Shown: piece after piece, positions 1-10,701 of the stretch
How the letters are laid out: every line of letters starts with the position of its first letter
Position numbering within the stretch: position 1 is the first letter of the stretch
Assembly: GCA_022702545.1 (NCBI GenBank)
Contig: JAHRBC010000001.1
Coordinates: forward strand, 3,906,001 to 3,970,000
Direction: 5' to 3'
Length of the DNA: 64,000 bases
DNA from: Phycomyces nitens
Lineage: Eukaryota; Mucoromycota; Mucoromycetes; Mucorales; Phycomycetaceae
Position numbers and translations under genes: made by a program
The notes under the pieces: generated by a model
What the model was told of the DNA's origin: nothing
What the model saw: only the letters and a program-made list of their open reading frames with translations
The model's database searches: none

Positions 1-2
1 AG

Positions 3-2333
3 CAATGGCGTCGCGCTTGTGGCATTGACAAGATCAATTGGTGGAGCCGGCACCAACATGCACATCAGGAGTTCCGTCAACAAGTCCAGACAGCAAAACG
101 TCAATCCTGGCACGCCTTCTGTAGGTCTCTGGAACGTGACTTTGCCAAGGCCACTTCCAAGATCAAACAGATCAAACGGCGTCGACAACCCAAACATGTC
201 TTCCAACATGACGATGGCCCAGCTGCTGCAGCAACCATCATGTGCAACCACCTTGCTTTGGTGTATAGTGGACACATCCTTCCTTCCTCCCGCCCTCCTC
301 CTCCTCCATCAACCTCTCCTCACCTGCCTTTTGCCGCTGTTGACTCCCCATTTGATTCGTCAGTGGTGGAAGAATACATGCGATTTATGCCTAGCCGCAA
401 GGCGCCGGGTCCTGACCATATCCGTGCAGAAATGCTTAAGCCCATTCGGTCCAAACTCTCTCCTCTCCTTGCCCTGCTCTTCACTCTGTGTTGGCAGTGG
501 TCTTATGTCCCCTCTCTCTGGCGCCAAGCCCAAGTTTTCCCAATCTTCAAGAAGGGTAACCCAAATGATGCTGCCAATTATCGGCCAATCTCTCTCACTT
601 CTGTTCTTCGGAAATTACTTGAGATGTGTATTGCGCCTGATCTCACCAAGTTCTCTCCTCCCTTGGACGTAGCACAAGGTGGATTTCGCCCCCGATGTGG
701 AGCACTGGACCAGGCCCTCTGCTTGCATGACCTTGTCAAAGCCCACTACCGCCGCCACAACCGCTACCCTGTAGTCGCCTTCCTTGACATCAAGGCAGCT
801 TATGACACCGTCGACCGACGTGTCATTTGGGATGCTCTTGTCCGCCGTCAAACTCCCCCTGCCCTCATTGGCCTCCTTGTCAACATGTTTGACGATGTCT
901 CCATCTCTGTCCTTCTTGGCAACTTCTCCTCCCATTCCTTCTCTCCTTCCACGGGTGTACTGCAAGGCTCAGTCCTCAGTCCCCACTTATACTCTATCTA
1001 CATCAACTCCCTGCCGCCTCTCCTTCGCACAGTTGCTCTGTCTACATCCGCTGCCCATGTCCCATCATCCTCTCCCTCCTCGTTGGATTCCTATCGCGCC
1101 CTTTTGGATCCTTCAGGTGTGGATGACTTTGGCGATTCCACCTCTCCCACGCCGATTAACTCTCTTCTCTTTGCTGACGACGTTGCCATTTTTGGTTCCG
1201 TTCCTGACGTTCAGAAAATGTTGGACCTGGCTGCAGCCCACTCTCTGGAACTCGGTTACCATTGGAGTCCATCCAAATGTGCATTTGTGTACCAAAACTC
1301 CCGCTCCCACTCTCCTCCCTCCCTCTCCCTGTATGGTGAGTTACTCCCTGCAGTGGATGAGTTTATCTACCTTGGCATGCCGTTCCGGAGTAAGGGAATT
1401 CATTCCCCCTCCATTGTAACCCATCGTCGAGCTGGTACCCTTGCTGCCATGGCCACAATGCACGCCGTTGGTGCCTGCCGTTCTGGTTTCTCTCTGCTCT
1501 TGAGCTCTCAGTTATACCGAACGTTCATCCGTCCCAAGTTCGAGTATGGCCTGGCCATTGCCCCACTCCTAGAAAAGGATTTCAAGGCCTTGGAACTGAT
1601 ACAAGATAAGTGTCTTCGCATGATAGTTGGGGGGCATGCCACGTCCTCCACTATTGTGTTGAAGCACATCTGTAATATACCCAGCATGAGATTCCGCAAG
1701 GATATCCTTGTTACCAAGTTCTGCCTTCGGGCCCGTACCCTTCCTTCCCGCTGTCTCCTTTCTCTCCTCCACCAACACCACCGTTCCCATTCCTCCCTTG
1801 TCCTGCTGAGCAACCATCCATTCCTTCTCGATATGCCAGTTTCCCTCAACGTACGTAGCATCAACGCCGTACAAAAATACCTTGACTCCTGTCGAGTGTC
1901 CCTTTTCGCCACCTTCCTCTCCAACACCACCCAAGTCTTGATCCAAGCATGTCGCCCTGACCTTGGGGTTGACCCAATCCTGTTCCTCCCTGCTTCCCGA
2001 GTAGAACGTGGTCGCCTTGTTCGTTGGCGAATGGGTTGGCTACCCGGAAACCCTTGTTCATGTGCATGTGAGACAGACCACACCTCTCGCCGTCATCTCG
2101 CCATCTGCCCTAGGATCCCATCAGAACTCCTTGCTTCCCTCCCCATCCCTCCCTCTCCTGCGAATCATCCCATTGATTTTGCCATCTCCTCCCTCCCTTC
2201 CTCTTTCTCGGCCCCATGTCCGCCATACTGGGTGCCATTGCTCACCATTCTCTGGCACATTGATCAATTGTGCAACCCTGATAGGGAGTACTCCCACGAG
2301 AAGAACCATGGTGCTTTGTGGCATGCTGCTTAG
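3..2333 (+). CDS. LINE ORF2 protein, reverse transcriptase part (5' end outside window)
   Basis: Open from the window edge to the stop at 2331-2333, so the first ATG at 240 is probably internal. The endonuclease half lies outside the window. Visible reverse transcriptase blocks in order are KAPGPDHIRAEMLKP, FKKGNPNDAANYRPISL, GGFRPRCGALDQ, FLDIKAAYDTVDRR (first catalytic Asp), GVLQGSVLSPHLY, and LLFADDVAIFG with the FADD catalytic pair. The C-terminal part carries a Cys/His cluster of the pattern CxC...H...C after RWRMGWLPGNP, a common place for a nucleic-acid-binding knuckle in LINE proteins. The protein would copy LINE RNA by target-primed reverse transcription in the nucleus. Copy 1 has no internal stop, so it looks more intact than copy 2. 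Family membership is certain; the clade within LINEs is not assigned. Confidence 0.9.
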   Translation, partial: QWRRACGIDKINWWSRHQHAHQEFRQQVQTAKRQSWHAFCRSLERDFAKATSKIKQIKRRRQPKHVFQHDDGPAAAATIMCNHLALVYSGHILPSSRPPPPPSTSPHLPFAAVDSPFDSSVVEEYMRFMPSRKAPGPDHIRAEMLKPIRSKLSPLLALLFTLCWQWSYVPSLWRQAQVFPIFKKGNPNDAANYRPISLTSVLRKLLEMCIAPDLTKFSPPLDVAQGGFRPRCGALDQALCLHDLVKAHYRRHNRYPVVAFLDIKAAYDTVDRRVIWDALVRRQTPPALIGLLVNMFDDVSISVLLGNFSSHSFSPSTGVLQGSVLSPHLYSIYINSLPPLLRTVALSTSAAHVPSSSPSSLDSYRALLDPSGVDDFGDSTSPTPINSLLFADDVAIFGSVPDVQKMLDLAAAHSLELGYHWSPSKCAFVYQNSRSHSPPSLSLYGELLPAVDEFIYLGMPFRSKGIHSPSIVTHRRAGTLAAMATMHAVGACRSGFSLLLSSQLYRTFIRPKFEYGLAIAPLLEKDFKALELIQDKCLRMIVGGHATSSTIVLKHICNIPSMRFRKDILVTKFCLRARTLPSRCLLSLLHQHHRSHSSLVLLSNHPFLLDMPVSLNVRSINAVQKYLDSCRVSLFATFLSNTTQVLIQACRPDLGVDPILFLPASRVERGRLVRWRMGWLPGNPCSCACETDHTSRRHLAICPRIPSELLASLPIPPSPANHPIDFAISSLPSSFSAPCPPYWVPLLTILWHIDQLCNPDREYSHEKNHGALWHAA

Positions 2334-2604
2334 CATTTTTTTTTTATTTTATTTTATCCTTTTCTAGTTCTCTTTGCGCAGGAAAAGTTGTCTGTCTGTT
2401 CTCCTATCTCCTCCCTTCCACTGTTACAACTATTTCACAGCTGCGAAGTGGAGAGTAGGGTCCAGCTTTCATCTTAGTACTGTTAGCTCACTCCATTTTT
2501 TCTACTTTTTTTTGTCTTCCTTGTGCCCAAGAGACTTTTTTGTTTCCCTTCCAGTAGTTCTCGAGATGCTATATAGTCTATAGACTGCCAGCAACATATC
2601 TCAC

Positions 2605-2610
2605 AATAAA
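2605..2610 (+). terminator. Candidate poly(A) signal AATAAA of LINE copy 1
   Basis: AATAAA lies about 270 bp after the ORF2 stop and just before the sequence changes to the GC-richer block that leads into copy 2. It fits a LINE 3' end but is a short motif in AT-rich DNA. Confidence 0.4.
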
Positions 2611-2640
2611 ACATAATCTTTAACCTCGGACAAATCGACA

Positions 2641-3547
2641 CGGCTCTGACACGTGTGTTGTGGGCAGGTTCGGTTTCGACCATGAAGCCGGACCAAGGGC
2701 CCGGAACAGGCCTAGGAGGGGTCGGATGCCGGACCAGTCCGAAGAAGAAGTCCGAGCTGAGTAAGGATGGCCAATCCCCGAGTTTCTTTATTTCTCTTTC
2801 TTTTCAATTTTTCTTTATTTTATTTTATCACATTTTATTATTTCCTTTTTTATACTCTTTCCTTTTATATTTCCTTTGTGAATCCTTTCTCACTTTCTTG
2901 CAGGATTGCACCATTCTGTACTTCTTTAGTTTATTTCCCCTACTTCTTTGTCTTACCCCTTTCTTTACTATGTTATAGTATTTTTTTTTATTATATTTTT
3001 CCTTTGGCCTTGATGGCATCATTTTATTATTTTATTATTTCATTTTTCGGTTATTCTTTTAGTTATTTTCTTTGTCTATAAAAGACATTCTTTTCTAATG
3101 AATAAATATTATCAGTCAGTTTTACGATCAATTTTACGGTTATTTTATTCTTTTGAGTTTAAGCTCTCGATCTCTGAAGAGCAGTTATATTTTGCCCGGT
3201 CATTTTGGGGATATTTCTGTTGAGTTTCGTTAGTCTTTTACTGGTTCTTTCATTGTTTCTTTTATATATTTTATTTGTCGCCTGTTCGGTTACCATACAC
3301 AACCATACAAACACATCACGCGTCAGCTCTTTCGCTTAAGGATTTTTTTACTCCAAAAAATTTCCTTTTATAGTAATTTTACCAAACTTTCCATCTATCC
3401 TAACCAACACTGCCAACAACTACACATGCATCGCCTACCACGCCCTATCCCGCCTCCGTAGCAAGTTTTCCATTAAGCTTACCAGTCCAAGCACCCACTG
3501 TCCAAGTTTCAGCCCAAACGAATGACATTTATTTTCCCCGATTCCCG
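2641..3547 (+). other. Putative 5' UTR/promoter region of LINE copy 2
   Basis: About 900 bp without a credible gene. It starts with a GC-rich block around 2650-2760 and continues as long T/TTTA-rich stretches (2775-3080). Its position directly before ORF1 suggests an internal LINE promoter and leader, but no specific element is proven. Confidence 0.4.
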
Positions 3548-4429
3548 ATGTCATCCTCAATGATGCCCCCAATCCCAGGCGCATCTAATGAGCTCATGTC
3601 CTTTTTGGCCTCCATGTTGACGCGCCTTGACAACACTGAGAAGCTCGCTGACCAAGTGAAGGCTCTTGAAGCCGAAAACAGCCGCCTCCAAGCAGAATTG
3701 GCGGAAACCCAAAAACGTCTTGAGCAGGCTACGACCTCTCAAACTTCCCTTCCCCTGGGCAATAGCCCAAATGTTTCAACCTCCGACCATGCCCCAAATC
3801 CCAGTTCCCAGGAACCCGGATTGGAAGCCTCCACTTGGGCTGCCAAGGCTAGCGTCAACCGCCCCCCTCCTGCCCATAAGGGTCCTTCCCCATGCCGAGT
3901 TGCTGCTTCTCAGCGTATTTTCACTGCGGCCTCTGGCCCCCTTGGATATAAATATGTTTATATTCCTCGCTCCCATTGCCTCACCCACAGGGAAGTGCGT
4001 AGTTCTCTCCGCACCCTTGGAATTGACACTGCTCGTCTGTTGGACATTAATTTCCCTGCTCGTGGAATTATTGGCATACTTGTCCATCTCCAGTTCGTTG
4101 AAGAATTCGAGGCACAACTCGATAGAGCCAAGGTTGAGGTCATTGGTGACTTTGATCCCGTTGACCCACAACACTTGGCAGACCTCAAGTACTACAATCT
4201 CTCTCTGGACAAGCGGGCAAATGCTGCCATTCAAGTGCAGAATGCACGCTGCCTCCAGACTCTCAAGTTCCTCCGCCCCCATGTTGCCCTCCCAGTTGCC
4301 CACTTCTTTGTTGAAGAAGGGTGGATTAGCGCCGATGAGATACCTACCCGTTCTGCTCTTGGTGGTGATGGTGAATCACTGTTCAAGAGAAAGCACGCAT
4401 TTGCTCCAAGCAACCTCATGGAAGAATGA
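3548..4429 (+). CDS. LINE ORF1 protein
   Basis: 293 residues. Residues about 12-65 form a likely coiled coil (heptad-like LTRLDNTEKLADQVKALEA and LQAELAETQKRLEQA). Residues 66-125 are a Ser/Pro-rich linker, and a globular C-terminal part of about 160 residues follows. LINE ORF1 proteins typically use a coiled coil to multimerise and a C-terminal part to bind element RNA; that role is inferred because I recognise no specific RRM or zinc knuckle here. The start was chosen as the first ATG of the frame, followed by MSSSMMPP. The stop codon overlaps the ORF2 start as ATGA at 4426-4429, suggesting ORF2 translation by termination-reinitiation. The frame has no visible damage. Confidence 0.8.
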   Translation: MSSSMMPPIPGASNELMSFLASMLTRLDNTEKLADQVKALEAENSRLQAELAETQKRLEQATTSQTSLPLGNSPNVSTSDHAPNPSSQEPGLEASTWAAKASVNRPPPAHKGPSPCRVAASQRIFTAASGPLGYKYVYIPRSHCLTHREVRSSLRTLGIDTARLLDINFPARGIIGILVHLQFVEEFEAQLDRAKVEVIGDFDPVDPQHLADLKYYNLSLDKRANAAIQVQNARCLQTLKFLRPHVALPVAHFFVEEGWISADEIPTRSALGGDGESLFKRKHAFAPSNLMEE

Positions 4430-6276
4430 GTGAGCTTTCTATAGGCTTATGGAACGCCAATGGGCTTCAACCCCGTGCCATAAACGACGTGCTCAACCAC
4501 TGTCAGTCCCTCCATATGCTCTTCATCACAGAAACATGGCTCCTGTCACCTGCGCGTATTCTCACATCATGGTCCCAATTTCATTTGTATGGACCCCCTG
4601 TTGCTGGGACATACCGTGGGTCGATGGGAGTTTCATTGTTAGTCTCCCCCTCCTGTCCTTACACCGTCACCCAAATCCCTATGCCCAACAACTATGCCCT
4701 CGCCGTCAAGATTGGCACCCTTCGACTGGTTTGTGTTTACCTCCCCCCCTCTATGTCCACTGCCGATGCCCTCTCTGTTCTCTCTGACATTCCTTTGACT
4801 GAAGACACCCTCCTTTGTGGGGACTTCAATGCCCGTCTGGGTTCCATCACTGGAGATTATGCCACAAATTCTTGTGGCCTAGCACTTAGTGCATGGCTAG
4901 AAGAAAGATCCCTCACTGTCCTTAATGGCTCACTCTCTCCTTGCACACCCACCTACATTTCCTTTCGCCGTGAAGTCGAAATTAGCAGTATCATTGACCT
5001 ATTCATCACCAACACCAATTTCACCAATCCCTCTCTCCACATTCAAACCGAACTCTCCCTAGGCTCTGACCACCGACTTCTTTCACTTTCCTTCACCTAT
5101 GACCTTGACCCTTCCCCTCCATCTCCACCCCCTCTCCGCCGACTCTGGAACCTCTCACGCCTCAAGGAACCAGACGTCCTTCAACTCTACACCGATTCCC
5201 TCATCCTCAATGCCACACCCCTCCTCAACACCTTGCAAGACATTGTACAGAACCCGCCCTCCTCTCCTCCCCCCATTGATGCCCTTACTAACGATTTCAA
5301 CACACTCATTTATGATTCTCTTAGTAGTTCAATAGGTACCCGCCCTCACCGCCCATCCAAATGGAAGAAATTCTGAACCCCTGCCCTTCAAGCGGCAGCC
5401 GACCATCGTGATGGTTGTTACAAGCAATGGCGTCGTGCTTGTGGCATTGACAAGATCAATTGGTGGAGCCGGCACCAACATGCACATCAGGAGTTCCGTC
5501 AACAAGTCCAGACAGCAAAACGTCAATCCTGGCACGCCTTCTGTAGATCTCTGGAACGTGACTTTGCCAAGGCCACTTCCAAGATCAAACAGATCAAACG
5601 GCGTTGACAACCCAAACATGTCTTCCAACATGACGATGGCCCAGCTGCTGCAGCAACCATCATGTGCAACCACCTTGCTTTGGTGTATAGTGGACACATC
5701 CTTCTTTCCTCCCGCCCTCCTCCTCCATCAACCTCTCCTCACCTGCCTTTCGCCGCTGTTGACTCCCCATTTGATTCGTCAGTGGTGGAAGAATACATGC
5801 AATTTATGCCTAGCCGCAAGGCGCCGGGTCCTGACCATATCCGTGCAGAAATGCTTAAGCCCGTTCAGTCCAAACTCTCTCCTCTCCTTGCCCTGCTCTT
5901 CACTCTGTGTTGGCAGTGGTCTTATGTCCCCTCTCTCTGGCGCCAAGCCCAAGTTTTCCCAATCTTCAAGAAGGGTAACCCAAACGACACTGCCAATTAT
6001 CGGCCAATCTCTCTCACTTCTGTTCTTCGGAAATTACTTGAGATGTGTATTGCGCCTGATCTCACCAAGTTCTCTCCTCCCTTGGACGTAGCACAAGGTG
6101 GATTTCGCCCCCGATGTGGAGCACTGGACCAGGCCCTCTGCTTGCATGACCTTGTCAAAGCCCACTACCACCGCCACAACTGCTACCCTGTAGTCGCCTT
6201 CCTTGACATCAAGGCAGCTTATGACACCGTCGACCGACGTGTCATTTGGGATGCTCTTGTCCGCCGTCAAACTCCC
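4426..6276 (+). pseudogene. LINE ORF2, endonuclease plus truncated reverse transcriptase
   Basis: Starts at the ATG overlapping the ORF1 stop. The N-terminal half is an APE-type endonuclease: LWNANGL, ITETW, LCGDFNARLG, and GSDHRLLSLSF near the end of the domain supply the expected Asn, Glu, Asp/Asn and Ser-Asp-His motifs. The frame then meets TGA at 5374-5376 and another TGA at 5605-5607; copy 1 has CGA at the second site, so that one is a C-to-T change at a CpG. The reverse transcriptase frame resumes (KAPGPDHIRAEMLKP, FLDIKAAYDT) until transposon A cuts it at 6276, before the FADD motif. It is therefore doubly stopped, truncated and not functional. Confidence 0.85.
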
Positions 6277-6306
6277 CACTGGAAAAACGGGCTTGATTAC
6301 CAGTGC
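6277..6306 (+). repeat. Left terminal inverted repeat of transposon A
   Basis: Begins CACTGGAAAAACGGGCTTGA and is the inverted counterpart of 23196-23225 with 3 mismatches over 30 bp. It starts exactly where LINE copy 2 stops matching copy 1. Confidence 0.85.
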
Positions 6307-6759
6307 GGAAAGATAAGTAAACAATAGTGTAATTACCTGAATTATGATAGACTCTACATATAATTCCGCTTGAGAACAACCTGGTCTTAGCTGCTAGCAG
6401 TATGTTGTGATAATTGCTAGCATAATTATTGAAAGAGGTGCTGCAGCTGAGGTCCAGTAGCACTTTCGGCGGGTATATCTAATTAGGTTATGGGGGGATT
6501 AAGCATTTAAATGTGCGGTTCCGTTTTGAAAGAATCTATTTTGAGAGAATAACACTGTAGTATTTTACATCTTTACTACACTTTTTTCATCCTCATAGTG
6601 TAGTATTTAATCTTCTTTATTCTTTTTGACCAATAATATATCACCCATTATTTGATTTCCCATTTATAATTGATTGGTAATGTTTTACGTTTTTATTTTT
6701 ATTAGAAAGAATAGAATGTTTCTAGGTTTAGGGTCTACTATTACGCCTATTCCTATGGC
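6307..6759. other. Left subterminal region of transposon A, no gene seen
   Basis: AT-rich DNA between the left inverted repeat and the stop codon of gene 3. No open frame or RNA gene stands out. Part of it (about 6680-6759) aligns with 15890-15990 and 32650-32750 in the sister elements, as expected for a shared 3' flank of gene 3. Confidence 0.5.
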
Positions 6760-7677
6760 CTAGCCGTTTCTACCCGGTTGCCTGCTGCTATTTGGATGGA
6801 ATATTTTTCTACATAAAAAATACCTGCAAAAATATGAATATCCAGTGATTTTTTGGGCTGCGGGAGTGTTCTGTAAAAGATAAAAGAAGTGTTAATGATA
6901 TGGGGTACAAAGAGAAAATTTTTGTGTGTCAAAAGATACTTACATTGCAAGAGATGGGCAAGAGTGTGCAAAGGGGACTTGAATTGTAAGGCTGGATGGG
7001 CTGTGTGGCGGGTTTTACTATAAAAAAGAGAATAAAAATTAATATGGGTGAACAGAGTGATGATATATTTAATTTACATACCAGGAGCCAAATGGGTTAT
7101 CAAAGTAGGGGGCATGGTGTGCAAAGGAAGCCCAAGTGAGTCTATAAAACACATAATAATAATTATTAATAAATAGTCTGAATAATATTTTAGATAAGTA
7201 AAAAGAGATTTATAAAGAATATTACCTTTATGATTACAATTGCGAATGATGGAGGAGGCCGATGGCGTGAATAGAAAGGGCAGTCTACAATGGAATAGAG
7301 TCAGAGAGGGAACAAGTATGATTGAAAGAAAATAATTTACCTGGTGCCGATGGTATCCTTACATAACACTACGGCGGAAGGACCGGTAGCTGTGCCGAAA
7401 ACGGTAGCATAACTACCGTTTTTTATGATTTTTGAGCACTTTATCTCCACAGATTGTGGTTGAAAGGTAATGTCATCGATGCCGATTCATAAAAGTCGCA
7501 TGGAATGTCTTTTCATCAGGCAATGAGGTAGTTGTAGTACCATAGAAAGGGCTCGTAAGTTTTTAGGCAACGTTATTTATTGAAATGAGCATTTTATTTG
7601 GTGTTAACGATGTTGCGCATTTTTGAGAAAAATAATTTTTCGCCTGTGTGAACAAAACGGTAGTTATGCTACCGTTT

Positions 7678-7776
7678 TTTTGAAACAATTTTTTTGTTTT
7701 TGACATTATTAGCCATTTTATTTTATTTTATTTGGTATTGATATTTATAAAGAAAGAAAAAAGAAAAAGAAAATTT
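7678..7776. other. AT-rich gap between subterminal repeats and transposase remnant
   Basis: TTTTATTTTATTTGG-type sequence that recurs in the other CACTA copies (39730-39780, 48490-48540, 25740-25790). It is a conserved subterminal spacer with no gene. Confidence 0.4.
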
Positions 7777-8654
7777 TTATAAAGTGGCAAGATTACCCCT
7801 GGTCACATGCAGATTGTCATTAAACACATAATATGATGCAATGATAAAGAACTGATTACTACTCGGAGGGTACTGGATGAGCCCAACTTGATGCTGAATG
7901 TCATCCACATTAACAGCATATTTTGGCTGGGTTGTTTGTCCAGTTGAGCTGTGTGACCGCCGTATTACGATTGGCACAGATGAGTCATGGGCTGCTGTAC
8001 CATGCTCTTTCATCACTTCAACGAATGCCAGAAAGTGCGGTGTGCCATCAACCTCTTTATGCTCAAAATAAAATTCCACGGTGCCAACAAACCAGCTTTG
8101 AATAGTTATATTGCGACAGCTAGATAAAAATATAAAAAATGCGAGTGATCTCTATTTTGTATTTTGACTAATACCAATACTCACTTTCTGTATGGACAGG
8201 TGAACATCACATGATGATTGCCACGTCTGGTCTCGTTTTTTATTCTTCGGTACATACATGAAGAATGTACGGTTGAATTTTTCCAAAGACGAGAAGCAAC
8301 AACAATCGTCGGGTCATCAAGTTCAATACTGTCCATACCACTGTTTCGCACATAGTACTTTGCCAAAGTATTCTTGACAACAGGGCTGCTGACACCTTCC
8401 AAGTCATCATCATTCAAACTGGCATGTCAGTTGAATGGCTCCCATAGCTGGGCAGCACTTACACCATCTGGAAGATCTAAGAAACTTGCTTCATTATATG
8501 TGGACGGCTGACTTGTACTAGGATAATTCTGAGAGCTGTTTGCTGAACTGACAAAGCTATTAACAGCAAAGCGCTCAACAAGCAAACTGGCATTTCTACC
8601 GCCCTTCAAGTTTGACGTGATAAGCTTGGAGTATACTCTAATTACTTTTTCCAT
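7777..8654 (-). pseudogene. CACTA transposase remnant, C-terminal part
   Basis: Three open pieces in different frames read, from the N-terminal side, MEKVIRVYSKLITSNLKGG (8427-8654), DSIELDDPTIVVASRLWKNS (8181-8417) and HFLAFVEVMKEHGTA...VGLIQYPPSSNQFF (7777-8079). The same three blocks occur in the same order in the remnant at 24520-25406, where the Tnp2-like core also survives; this identifies the fragment as the end of that transposase. The catalytic core is deleted here. Confidence 0.7.
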
Positions 8655-9293
8655 GGGTAGGTAAGAGATTATTTGACTAATAATAGCAACAGCAGCAAAG
8701 ACACTTCTTGGTCAATGATGACAAAATCAACGTACCTGTCATCAATGATTGTGGCCAGTGAGGCACGGCTAGGACAATAGCACTCCACATTTACAAGTGC
8801 AAAAGAATGTGGTGTGCCAAGAATCTTCTTCAAGACACCTTTAAGAGTGCAAACCAGACTTGTAAGAGAAAAATAGCAGAGAACAGCCAGGCAAGTTTAT
8901 TAATTAACAAACATTTGAATATACATTATAATTAATACAATATTTTTATTATGTTATAGCAGGAAAGAGCAAGCAGTTCTTTTCTTTCGGAAGATGAGGT
9001 ATTTCAAACGGATGACGAGGCTGAATCCCCAATCATGACAGATGTACTATAAGTTAGAGCTTTTTGTTGCTCATCTATTCTCAATTTAATATTAATATAA
9101 TATTTCTACTGTTTGATATAGGTTTACACCACTAGGAATGAGCAATGAGCCTTCATCTAAGAGAAACAGACTAAGTCTTTAATATTCTTTAGGCTGCTCT
9201 TATTGGTTCTCTCATATTTTTAGTATATGTTTTAGCGCACTTTTTCTTTTCCTCTTTTCCTTTAGCTGTTTTATCTTTGCTTTGGTCCTCTCC

Positions 9294-9690
9294 TTTGAAA
9301 TAAAATCGAATAACTCTCCATCACGTAAGATTGCCACCTTAATAAATGCCCGATTGGCATCTTGTATACCACATCTTCAGCTCTGTTGTTTTTAATCTAG
9401 GAATGAAACACACATCTCGCCCTTTTTCAAGCACCAAAAAAAATGAAATTTTTTTATAGCTGTATTACGCCGAGGTTAGTTTATATTTCTTTTCTTTTCT
9501 TTGCTCTACTTTTTGAAATAAAACTAAATGACCCTCCCTTATGTAAGGTTGTCAATTACATAAACATCCGATTGGAATCTTGTATACCACATCTTCAGCT
9601 CTGCTATCTTTAATCAAGGAATGAAACACTCATCTCATAATTTTTCAGACACTAAAAAAAGGTGAAAATTTTTTACAGCTATATTACACT
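9294..9690. repeat. Direct tandem duplication, period about 218 bp
   Basis: Two diverged copies start near 9294 and 9512, sharing TTTGAAATAAAA, GTATACCACATCTTCAGCTC and AGGAATGAAACAC in the same order. A single copy is present in element D near 41915. Confidence 0.65.
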
Positions 9691-9959
9691 AAAGTTTGTC
9701 GTTCCCCACCTCCCCACCTGGGAATCTCTGTAGAATATGCATATTGTTTTCTTAATGATGTACTCATTCTGCCAACTACCATTATATTCGAATTAGTTTT
9801 AAATCTTATGAGCTGACTTTACAGCAATATATTTTCTATGGTAAGAATATTATAATATGTTTACACTCTTTAATTAATCATATTGCGCATTCTCTATTCT
9901 CCTTCTACTGCATCTAGTATTTACATCTGTACGTTTCATATAGTGGCATTAATTCAAGA

Positions 9960-10262
9960 GATGCTTGGTATACCGATTAACAAGCACAATATATACTGGT
10001 ATGCTATCCAAAACAATATGCTTGGTTTATTTGATCGCTTCATTCTCTGACCACAATATCTTTATAGCAATTGATGAAGACCAAAGGCCTTCCAAGTCAT
10101 GACAGTGATTCACAACAAGATGCTCGGCACGCTGATTAACAAGCACAATATATACTGGTATGCTACCCAAAACAATATATTCGGTTTATTTGATTGCTTC
10201 ATTCTCTGACCACAATATTTTTATAGCAATCGATGAAGACCAAAGGCCATCCAAGTCATAAC
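9960..10262. repeat. Direct tandem duplication, period 159 bp
   Basis: Copies start at 9960 and 10119 (GATGCTTGG and GATGCTCGG) and share ATTAACAAGCACAATATATA and GATGAAGACCAAAGGCC. Element D has one copy near 42360-42490. Confidence 0.75.
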
Positions 10263-10524
10263 AACATGTTGTTGGCATCGTGTATAGATTGAGTAAAAGG
10301 TTTGTACCATATACGTTTTATAATATTAAATAGTATTTGCTTTTGGTATGTTTCTATATTATTATTATACATATTTTAATATTATTTGAAATAAATCGAA
10401 ATTATAATAAAAAATAAACCATTATTTCAAATAAATGGCAGTAAAAAAAGAATGGGTGCTAGTATATAAAGTAATATAAAAGAGAGGCTATAGTATATAA
10501 AGAAACGATTTTGGTTGGATAAAA

Positions 10525-10701
10525 AAACGGTAGCTGTGCCTATTCCTGCCTCATAACTACCCTTTTTTTTCGCACTAAAAAAACGGTAACAGCTACCGAA
10601 ATCGCCTTATACAGAGTCTTTACTACCGTTTTTTCCCACCAAAAAAAACGGTAGTAATGCTACCAAAACGGTAGTTAGCTACCGTTTTTTCCGCCGTAGT
10701 G
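10525..10701. promoter_or_regulatory. Subterminal repeat cluster of CACTA copy 1
   Basis: Several ACGGTAG motifs on both strands, including back-to-back pairs such as ACGGTAGTTAGCTACCGT near 10668-10685. In plant En/Spm (CACTA) elements, subterminal repeats bind the TnpA protein and are needed for transposition; the same role is inferred here from position and arrangement. Confidence 0.6.

Larger units (their letters stand above)
1..2640 (+). mobile_element. LINE (non-LTR retrotransposon) copy 1, 3' part
   Basis: The window opens inside this element. It holds most of ORF2 and a 3' UTR rich in T and pyrimidines, with an AATAAA signal near 2605. It aligns almost base for base with 5422-6276 of the next copy (small differences such as a 3-bp change in a CTCCTC run). 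The exact 3' end is not visible; 2640 is an estimate placed after the poly(A) signal. No poly(A) tail or target duplication could be identified. Confidence 0.85.
2641..6276 (+). mobile_element. LINE copy 2, 3'-truncated by transposon A
   Basis: Carries a long 5' region, ORF1 (3548-4429) and ORF2 up to 6276. ORF2 stops matching copy 1 exactly at 6276/6277, where the CACTGG terminus of transposon A begins. The missing 3' part of this LINE is not found on the other side of transposon A. The 5' boundary is approximate. Confidence 0.85.
8655..10558. other. Interior of CACTA copy 1, no intact gene
   Basis: AT-rich DNA without a convincing frame. It includes a tandem duplication of about 218 bp (9294-9690) and another of 159 bp (9960-10262). 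Parts resemble 41500-42600 of element D, so this interior is shared by the non-autonomous copies. Confidence 0.5.
7367..10701. mobile_element. CACTA transposon copy 1 (internally deleted)
   Basis: Ends are CACTACGGCGGAA and its inverse TTCCGCCGTAGTG, flanked by a perfect 3-bp duplication TAA (7364-7366 and 10702-10704). Both ends carry clusters of ACGGTAG/CTACCGT motifs. The interior keeps only the C-terminal third of a transposase (7777-8654, - strand) and AT-rich filler, so the copy would need a transposase supplied in trans. It sits inside an exon of gene 3 of transposon A. Confidence 0.9.

Noticed and set aside
19..672. Open frames overlapping LINE ORF2 in other frames and on the - strand (for example 19-672, 784-1419, 1508-2083)
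   Set aside because: Shadows of the reverse transcriptase frame; no domain of their own, and open only because of the pyrimidine-rich codon use of the LINE.
2644..2760. GC-rich block at the start of LINE copy 2 as a self-cleaving ribozyme
   Set aside because: Some LINEs have HDV-like ribozymes at the 5' end, but I could not draw the required pseudoknot from this sequence.
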